Part shown: one piece after another, positions 56,747 to 64,000 of the stretch | How the letters are laid out: each line of letters opens with the position of its first letter | Numbering within the stretch: the first letter of the stretch is position 1 | Assembly (NCBI GenBank): GCA_963969525.1 | Contig: CAXAKX010000151.1 | Location: 124,001-188,000 of the forward strand | Source: Ontholestes murinus | Taxonomy: Eukaryota; Arthropoda; Insecta; Coleoptera; Staphylinidae | Reading direction: 5' to 3' | DNA length: 64,000 bases | Made by a program: the position numbers and the translations under genes | Notes under the pieces: generated by a model | Databases searched by the model: none | What the model was told of the DNA's origin: nothing | Seen by the model: only the letters and a program-made list of their open reading frames with translations

Positions 56747-57427
56747 CAGGGTGATTCATTAAGGGTGTCCACTGGGCGTATCTCGGAAACCGTATATCCT
56801 AGAATTTGGGGAAAAAAATTCTAATGACATATCGGCCAAAAGAAGATGCGTTACAATATTTTTAAATGCGTAGCTTTCCGCTAGGTGGCGCATTTTATCA
56901 TTTGCATAATTAATTTGCGTTTTTCTTACAAAATATTACCGCATTAAGGTTATTGAAAATTATCAAAATTAGAAACTACTGTACTTGGTTTACAATTTTT
57001 GCTTAAGTCATAAGTGTTAATGTTATTTATTTTTTGTAATCAACTTCTAATACTCTTTGCATTGAGCCTAAGCTTGTGAAAATCGGTTAAGGTATACGGA
57101 AGTTACAGACCATTTCTGTAAACAAAAGTATACTTCCCCCACCACTTAACTGTAGGTGATAGAAAAAAATGACTTAAGCAAAAATTGTAAACCAAGTACA
57201 GTAGTTTCTAATTTTGATAATTTTCAATAGTCTTAATGCGGTAGTTTTTGTAAAAAACGCAAATTAATTATGTAAATGATAAAATGCGCCACCTAGCGGA
57301 AAGCTAAGCATTTAAAAATGTTTTTACGCATTTTCTTTTGGCCGATTATGATGAGTTTTTTCTCCCAAATTCTAGGATATACGGTTTCCAAGATAAGGCC
57401 GGTGGCTATCCTTAATTAATCACCCTG
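56747..57427. mobile_element. Non-autonomous mariner-like element with long inverted repeats
   Basis: Ends CAGGGTGATTCATTAAGG and complement, flanked by TA (56745-56746, 57428-57429). The arms are roughly 250 bases (shared words: GATATACGGTTTCC, CGCTAGGTGGCGCATTTTATCA, TTGCTTAAGTCAT). It contains no gene. Confidence 0.85.
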
Positions 57428-57762
57428 TATATATGCATCATAAAGGCTTAATATCAATTGAGCTTACTGAACTACTTAAATTTTTCAAGAGATATACATA
57501 TTTTGTTAGGTATCATTCAAGTTCAACTCCATGAGCGTTTTGGGTAAGATATGAATCTATAATAATCTATTTACTTATTTTAAATATAACTGAATTCTCA
57601 CGTTAGTTGTGTTGTTTCTTTCCTCAATCATAATCGAGATATTATATACATACATACATATACAATACAATATAAATGCACAGACAAATTAGTATGACCT
57701 AGATTCAGTAAGTATTTTTGTTCCAAGCGTGAACAAGTCAACAATTGCTGTATAAATTAAAA

Positions 57763-57829
57763 ATGGCCGAAGAAGGTCAGCCCCAGAAAAAGACACTTGT
57801 AATATTCTTTTCCAATGAGAAAATTGCTT
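57763..57829 (+). other. Possible start of a coding exon, cut by the assembly gap
   Basis: ATGGCCGAAGAAGGTCAGCC at 57763 opens a frame (MAEEGQPQKKTLVIFFSNEK) of balanced base composition, unlike its AT-rich surroundings. A GTAAT that might be a donor follows the twelfth codon. The 200-N gap prevents any test. It may equally be part of a transposon. Confidence 0.2.
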
Positions 57830-58029
57830 NNNNNNNNNNNNNNNNNNNNNNNNNNNNNNNNNNNNNNNNNNNNNNNNNNNNNNNNNNNNNNNNNNNNNNN
57901 NNNNNNNNNNNNNNNNNNNNNNNNNNNNNNNNNNNNNNNNNNNNNNNNNNNNNNNNNNNNNNNNNNNNNNNNNNNNNNNNNNNNNNNNNNNNNNNNNNNN
58001 NNNNNNNNNNNNNNNNNNNNNNNNNNNNN
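57830..58029. other. Assembly gap (200 N)
   Basis: Exactly 200 N, probably a placeholder length. It starts just before the left arm of an inverted-repeat element. Confidence 0.98.
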
Positions 58030-58853
58030 GGAAAGAAGTGTAGATTTACGAGACGAATAAAATTCCACTTTCAAAGTTTTCAAAAAAGTCAAGGGTAACT
58101 AGATATTTTGAAAAAAGTAAAAAGTGTCAAGTTTTTCAAATCAATATATCTCGGTTATTATAACAATTCAATTTTAAAAAGATATAATTTATGTCATAAT
58201 AGTATTAATAGTGGACTCTTTGACCATATTTTTTAATATTAAAATTTCTCTCCCATTGATATATTGATAATTACAGAATTACTTTATGCAGTTGTTTTAT
58301 TTTGGTTTATCTCTGTAAAACTAATAATTACAATATTGCTATTATTATAAACAACTGCAATTGTTTTACTTTCATCTTTTTCATGGCTACCCATTTTTTA
58401 TTTATAATAAAATTTAAAATGACTATAACTCACTTATTTTTAGAAATAACTATGTCATATGTCCTATTGGATTAAAGAAAAAAAAAATTACCTTTTGAAT
58501 GAGGTCATAGCCAACTATGGTTTCCATTTAAAAAAATGTAAGTTTGCATCATATCTCGGAAAATAATGGTGATAAAAATTTTCTGATTATTTTTTATTAA
58601 TCTACATAAAATTATCTAAAACTTTGTCCTTTACAGTTTTTGTCTATCTGTTATAATAACCGAGATATATTGATTTGAAAAAATTGACACTTTCTACTTT
58701 TTTCAAAATATCTAGTTACCATTGACTTTTTTGAAAACTTTGAAAGTGGAATTTTATTCGTCTCGTAAATCTACACTTCTTTCCCCATTTAACCGTTTCT
58801 CTATCTCTTATAGTTTCCGAGATCCCCATAGAGAACATCGAAAAAAACTCACC

Positions 58854-58856
<3 letters not shown>
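58030..58856. mobile_element. Inverted-repeat miniature element with its left end in the gap
   Basis: 58030-58165 pairs with 58655-58788 (AAGAAGTGTAGATTTACGAGACG, AACTAGATATTTTG, AATATATCTCGGTTAT and complements). The right end continues to AACTCACCCTG at 58856 followed by TA. About 70 bases of the left end must lie in the N gap. No gene. Confidence 0.75.

Positions 58857-58902
<46 letters not shown>
58857..58902. repeat. (TA)n microsatellite
   Basis: About 46 bases of TA, starting at the TA target dinucleotide of the preceding element. Confidence 0.9.
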
Positions 58903-58904
<2 letters not shown>

Positions 58905-59570
58905 GCATTGACAATTGTGTTAATTTTATTTAATACTATATCAGACATTTCACATTTCAGTTTTATTGATAGATCGTTTAGAAATCTCAATCTGGTATAC
59001 TCAAAACCTATTTTTGAATAAAAAGACTCTTGGCTATATTTCTGAATTTTCTATTTCCATAGGTTGTTCGAATGGAATTGCATGTTGAAAAGATGCAAAT
59101 GCCTCCTTTTCTTCTTCATGTGAAACAATTGCAGTGGGTTAAATCAAAAAATTGAAAATCAACCACTTATTATTAATTAGATAGACCAGTAAATTTATTA
59201 TCTCGCACTTTGTTTTCATTATTAGGTTTGCATAAAGGGTTGCATTGTGTTTGCACCAAAAATTATCATCGCCGCTTTTGACAACAATGGTATTTGACAT
59301 TTGCCGGTTTTTTCGCTGAATTTGAGAATTTTCCGAAACTATGAACTTTAAAATTAATAAAACACGGATATTTAAACAGTTTTCCTTTATTGTGTAGAGT
59401 ATAACTCTCCTAAACATTAATTTTAAGTACAGAATAGAGTTTCGTCAAGTAACAGAATAATGAATTCAATATATAAACTTATTCTTTCAACTCAGCAACC
59501 TTCTCAAATAAATGGTAGATGGCTGTAAAATGTTTTACTAAGTGCTTTAAGTAAACATAATATTCATAAT
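58903..59570. other. AT-rich stretch with an unassigned open frame
   Basis: A 92-codon minus frame (59417-59139) contains SENSQIQRKNRQMSN and GDDNFWCKHNATLYANL, which looks less like noise than most, but I cannot place it in a family. Confidence 0.3.
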
Positions 59571-59574
59571 AATT

Positions 59575-59797
59575 TCTGTACTGTTTTAAGACCGTGTTAA
59601 TTTTGATCCATAGTGCGGCATTGAAATTGTTCAACGTTTATTTTTCTAAGATGCTACGCCTTAATTCATTAAACCACCTTGGACAATTAATCTCATATGT
59701 AATAAATATTTATTGTATACATTTTCACATCATATTAATGTATTTTTTCTGTAAAAAGGAGTTTACGTAAATAAATAAATATTATTATTATTAATCA
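59575..59797 (+). mobile_element. 3' end of a Jockey/CR1-like non-LTR element
   Basis: Worn C-terminal sequence followed by GTAAATAAATAAATATTATTATTATTA, the same kind of tail as the element ending at 45015. Confidence 0.4.
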
Positions 59798-61028
59798 TTC
59801 ATTTTAAAATCAATTTCAATTATTTTAACTATTATTTTATTTCATCCATTTTAAAATCAAATTCAATTATTTCAACTGTTATTTTACTTCTATTCTCTAA
59901 CACATAAAATTGATCTACAAAAAAAGTTTTGATAGTTTCCATTTAGCAACTATCGTTTCAATATTGACAGATATTATTTAATTTTTGGTAGCAGCTATGT
60001 CACTCCTTCACTTATATCTTCAGAAAGTTAACGAGAATAGATAGAATTTTAGACTTATTGACAATCGATTACATTTTTTATAGTTTATATTGTCTGACTA
60101 GCAATAAATTAGATTTGACAGTTGTTTTTTTTAATTCTGATGAGTAAGCATATATATTCAACAGGTTAACTTTTAATGTTAAAATGTTTGACTTATTAAG
60201 AATTGATTTTCAACTAATCACTTTTATACATTTGGATGATTATTAAAAGCCTTTTAGATTTGTTAACAGGTATTAATTTTCCTCAATTTTAACACCTGAG
60301 ATATCAATTTTGATAGAGATTACTTAATACTTGAAAACTTTGGCAGCTTTAACATTTTTTAAAATTATTTTGTAATTTATAGCCATTATTAAATAATTAG
60401 TATACATCTCTTAAAGAAGTAATTTTAAACTTTTGATAAATATTATTTCAATTCGATAACAATTTGACAGGTACCATTTATTTTTTTCGACAATTAGACA
60501 ATGCTTTCAGCTGTTATTTTATTGTAATCTCTAACAGATAACGTTTTCTTTAAATTTGTAACACTTCATTGCTTGAAGCCACAATAAAATAATAATTTTG
60601 ACTGACATTGTTTCATTTTTAAATGGAATGTTTGCCTTATTAGCAATTGTTTTTTTATAGTTGATTCTTTATGACAGCCAGTAATCTTTGTTGATATATA
60701 CATTTAATAATTAGTATACATTTATATTGTAAACAAATTAATTATAAGCGTTTGATAAATATGATTTCAAAAATTTCAACTACGCTTCTCTGATGAAATC
60801 CAAAATAGATAGAATCCAGTTCGTAGATATTGTTGATAGGGAACTTTAATATGATTTGATGTTGACTGCTGCCATTTTATCATTATATCATTTTTATCCA
60901 TTTTGAATCATGCAAATTTTTAAAATATACTTATTAGTTTTTATAATACGTGTATGTGATGACAACCAAGTATATAAGTTTGTAAGTCACCCAACACATA
61001 AAATTTGACGGCTGCTATTTAATTTTGT
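59798..61028. repeat. Degenerate AT-rich direct repeats
   Basis: TTTTAAAATCAA(T/A)TTCAATTATTT occurs at 59801 and 59849. TTCA(A/G)CTGTTATTTTA with CTCTAACA(C/G)ATAA recurs at about 59871 and 60505. AATAATTAGTATACAT with GATAAATAT(T/G)ATTTCAA recurs at about 60391 and 60708. Probably a decayed repeat array. Confidence 0.4.
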
Positions 61029-61205
61029 ATTGCTACTACTACTACTACTAAACATCTTTATTCACAGAATGAAAATAAAATATAATACGTTTAATGTATA
61101 AAATAAAATAAATTCTAACATAATTGGTCTTCTGCTTTATGGCTAACGACCAGTGGTCTTTCAGCCCTTTTATTGCTATATAATTTGAAAGTCCGTATTT
61201 AATAA
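61029..61205 (-). mobile_element. 3' end of a non-LTR element
   Basis: On minus: GCTGAAAGACCACTGGTCG, TTAGCCATAAAGCAGAAG, then AATAAAGATGTTT(AGT)n at 61046-61029. A 3' UTR with trinucleotide tail; no coding part remains. Confidence 0.55.
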
Positions 61206-62020
61206 CTAGTGTTAATTTATATCATATATTATTTCACCTTCTGATAGTTAACAGCAGTAATTCATTTAGTAAAATAACATTTGAATAAAAATTTGCTTCT
61301 AATGGTACATAAAATATTTAGATAGATTTTCTTATATGTATCAACTATAGTTTTACTGAACCTTACTTTTGGCAGTTATTATTTCGTTTTGGTAGTTATT
61401 GTTTATATTTATTATTTGATTTCTAATTTACTTCTTCACCTTTATCTTTAAAAAAATTATTTGGTCTGATGAAATTTATGCCTTAATAAAAAAGGATTTC
61501 CATTTTATATTTGGCATATGTCTTAATATTTCATTATTGATATCTGCAACTTTAATTTTGGAGAGTTATCGTATATCTTTAAAATATTTACTTTTACAGT
61601 TATAATGTTAGACTAATTAACGATTGATTATCAAATTACAGTCAACATTTTTAAGAAGTACTTTTTTTTTTTTTCTATTTAATATTTTAAATTATCATAT
61701 ATCATTTAAAATCAATATGTATCAATAAAATACTTTTATGAATATAAAATAAATTGACAAAATAGCACAACTGAGAGGCAACTGGCAACTGGCATAACTA
61801 TGTCACTAAAAGAATTGTTCCAAATTTATAATGCTTGGGTATTTAAAATTTAGGATTACCAAAAAAGGGTTATTTATAGCCATGGCAAATTTCTAAATTA
61901 TGTTTAAACAAAATATCGCAGTAATGATAAACTAATCCAGGAAAGTGCAGAGGTGACGACATAATTATATCGAAAGCTGGTGAGGGCAGCATAATTTCAA
62001 TATTACGAAAAGAAGTATAT
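61206..62020. other. AT-rich stretch, worn repeats only
   Basis: Near 61600, AATGTTAGACTAATTAACGA resembles words at about 60050, 60184 and 60629, so the degenerate repeats may extend here. No gene. Confidence 0.3.
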
Positions 62021-62029
62021 TATCCCGTA

Positions 62030-62865
62030 TATAACACATATCATAGATTGGAGGTGTATGTTTTTCCGAATGCTTGGAAAATTGCTACTATAACTCTTGT
62101 GCCTAAATATAATAATCCAGAAGAATTGAAGGATATTAGATCTATTAGTATCTTACCGGTTCTCTCAAAAATTTTAGAATGGGTAGTAAAAGATCAACTT
62201 TTGATTTTCATTGAAGAAACAATATTCTTGCAGATAACTAATCTGGAATTGGATCAAATTATAGTTGTGCTATCTCTTTAGCAAACGTTACAGATGATAT
62301 TATTTCAGCCACCTATAAAAAAATACTATCTTGTTATGATTTATTTTATAGTTACCTTAAAAATCGGTCCCAACAAGTAAAAATCGATAATATAATATCT
62401 AATCGTCTTACCTTTTGTGCAGGTGTCCCTCAAGGCTCAATTGAAAATGTCAATACAGCAAATTACAGAATAAATAAATCTTAGTAAAATTCGTGCTATG
62501 TTATTTGGCCCTAAAAAGAATCTTGATACTGCAAAGAGACTTCTCAGCATAGCCTTAGATAGAGTATCAGTATATTTTGTCGATTCTGTACGTAACTTAG
62601 GTTTAGTTATTAATTCAGATTTGTGCTTTAAGTTACATGTAAACAAACGTATTTCGTGTGCTTATTTTAAATTTAAAACTAAACGTTTGCTTTGCGATAC
62701 ATTAATGTTGAGCCACTTTAACTTCTCATATTTCTTTCGATTTAGTTTAGTTATAAGTAGGTTAAGTAGAAGAGCAATAAGCGATAACAACCTCCGTGAA
62801 CTTCGCCTACTCTTCAATTAATTTTTTGTTCTATACATATATTTCATGAAATAAAAACGATTTAA

Positions 62866-62925
<60 letters not shown>

Positions 62926-62930
62926 TAAAG
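62030..62930 (+). pseudogene. Non-LTR RT remnant with internal deletions
   Basis: FPNAWKIATITLVPKYNNPEELKDIRSISILPVLSKILE (fingers, 62060-62180), a worn QSG-type block, then YLKNRSQQVKIDNIIS and FCAGVPQGSIENVN (motif B, cut where GPLLF is expected), and from 62498 the C-terminal part (VYFVDSVRNLGLVINSDLCFKLHVN). Motif A Asp and the YADD block are absent. It ends with AATAAAAACGATTTA and a (TTA)n tail. Confidence 0.7.
62866..62926. repeat. (TTA)n microsatellite, retroelement tail
   Basis: About 60 bases of TTA, directly after the 3' UTR of the preceding remnant. Confidence 0.9.
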
Positions 62931-63179
62931 TAGTAGATATTCTCAAGGATACTAAATACCAAATAATAAAAAATAAGATCTCATAAATAAATACTAGCAT
63001 GAAATATCACAAAATAATCAAAAATTATATTTCTGGTTCCATCAAGAATGTAATTCAACAAGTATCAATTTAACATCACGATGTAAACGGTATTGTGAAT
63101 CTCTTAAAGCATCAGATGTACCTGCTAAATTATTATTAGAGTCATATTATTTTTAAATTTTTACTTAATTCAAACTTAT

Positions 63180-63720
63180 ATTTCAAATGCTTGCAATATG
63201 TTCTTAGATTTTGTTTTCAACAATATCACCTGTCTTAAAATATCTGTAGATGATGCTCCTTTTTTAAGCCCACTGAGCATGATTTTGCCTAAAATATAAT
63301 TATAGATCGTATAAATTTTGATTCACTAAAGAAAAATTTTCATTCTATATGGCTAACTCTATAAATATATATTTTTTTTGGTAATAAATATAAATTGGAA
63401 ATTTCTTAATGCATTGGATTTGAATGCAGCTATACGGTATTGTTCTATTAAATAGTTTATACGGACATAGTTCGATATATTTCAGTCAAATACGTTTCTG
63501 ATAAATATCCCAGAAGGGTTTTAATTAAAAGGAAAAAAGAAGCGCATTTAAAGTATAAACAGAGTGGCAATTGTGAAGGCTGACAGACTTTCAATCTACT
63601 GAGGTCAAGATTTAAACAACATAACTTTCAATCGTTACCTGACAGATGTAGAATTTAAGTTAGATTCGAAAAAAATTAAAACAATTTAAAACAGTTTTAT
63701 TTCGGTTACAACTTTTTTGT
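63180..63720 (+). pseudogene. Endonuclease C-terminus and linker of a non-LTR element
   Basis: MFLDFVFNNITCLKISVDDAPF (about 63208) equals the LDLVFSNI block near the endonuclease end. INWKFLNALDLNAAIRY follows at about 63391, then RRVLIKRKKEAHLKYKQSGNC (63515-63578) and NLLRSRFKQ, the linker before the RT. Stops are frequent. No RT is seen before the window ends. Confidence 0.6.
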
Positions 63721-64000
63721 TTTTACGTAGCTTAATATTTATGCATTTTTTTAAGATCATTTACTTCATTCATTCTTCCCTACCAATTAAATATATTTTT
63801 TCATGGTTAATGTTACTTACCATCTATATGCTTCTACAGAAGTACATTATAAATTTAAGTGATTATTAATTTAATTATTATTATTTAATTTTCATTACTC
63901 TAACGTTGATAAAAAATTATTATTATTTCTATTAAATATTCATAATTAACTCCAGATAATAATTGAATGATAATCTATATATCGATTAAAAAGTTAAAGT
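63721..64000. other. AT-rich end of window, nothing recognised
   Basis: No gene or repeat motif seen. Confidence 0.35.

Noticed and set aside
57745..58098. Long frames through the gap on both strands
   Set aside because: They are open only because N codons are not stops.

Overview
This window is an AT-rich stretch of an animal nuclear genome, most likely an insect. The repeats point there: CR1/L2/Jockey-like non-LTR retrotransposons, Penelope-like elements, mariner/IS630 transposons with TA target sites, and a Ginger-like integrase transposon. A beetle is a guess I cannot prove from the sequence. I found no complete host protein-coding gene, rRNA or tRNA. Nearly every recognisable coding stretch is a decayed transposable-element gene.

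Layout. 1-985: 3' end of a non-LTR element. 2.7-4.4 kb: two GC-rich, repeat-free islands. 5.03-8.89 kb (minus): the best preserved non-LTR element, with ORF1, endonuclease and a reverse transcriptase (RT) that has lost its catalytic motif. 10-14.6 kb: a mariner remnant, an RNase H remnant and two Penelope-like elements, one with a GIY-YIG nuclease remnant and a 303-bp tandem duplication. 15.4-21.1 kb: two IS630/mariner elements whose 5' ends recur as inverted copies (arms of about 350 and 850 bp); the second holds a solo LTR. 21.8-22.2 kb: GC island. 23.3 kb: possible first exon. 24.1-25.2 kb: RT remnant with a dispersed repeat inside. 25.9-28.8 kb: Ginger-like DNA transposon. 29.7-30.2 kb: GC island. 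31.4-33.3 kb: Penelope-like remnant split by a non-LTR element. 34.8-38.3 kb: mariner transposase with a tandemly repeated 3' end, split by a non-LTR element. 39.1-39.8 kb: GC island. 40.2-45.4 kb: non-LTR element on minus apparently split by another on plus. 46.4-47.7 kb: two RT remnants. 48.4-50.9 kb: two tandem copies of a miniature element, the second interrupted by another. 50.9-52.6 kb: RT remnant. 54.15-54.8 kb: GC island sharing about 150 bp with the one at 39.6 kb. 55.3-58.9 kb: foldback and miniature elements and a 200-N gap. 59-64 kb: decayed repeats and three or four non-LTR remnants.

How the parts relate. The mobile elements fall between a handful of TE-poor GC-rich islands, so the window reads as a large intergenic or intronic region with candidate cis-regulatory islands and nested insertions between them. 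Three of the nested insertions can be read directly: the solo LTR and one miniature element have a matching empty site elsewhere in the window, and the non-LTR insertion in the 35-38 kb array is bounded by repeat units on both sides.

Coordinates of TE remnants are approximate to some tens of bases unless a terminal repeat is stated.
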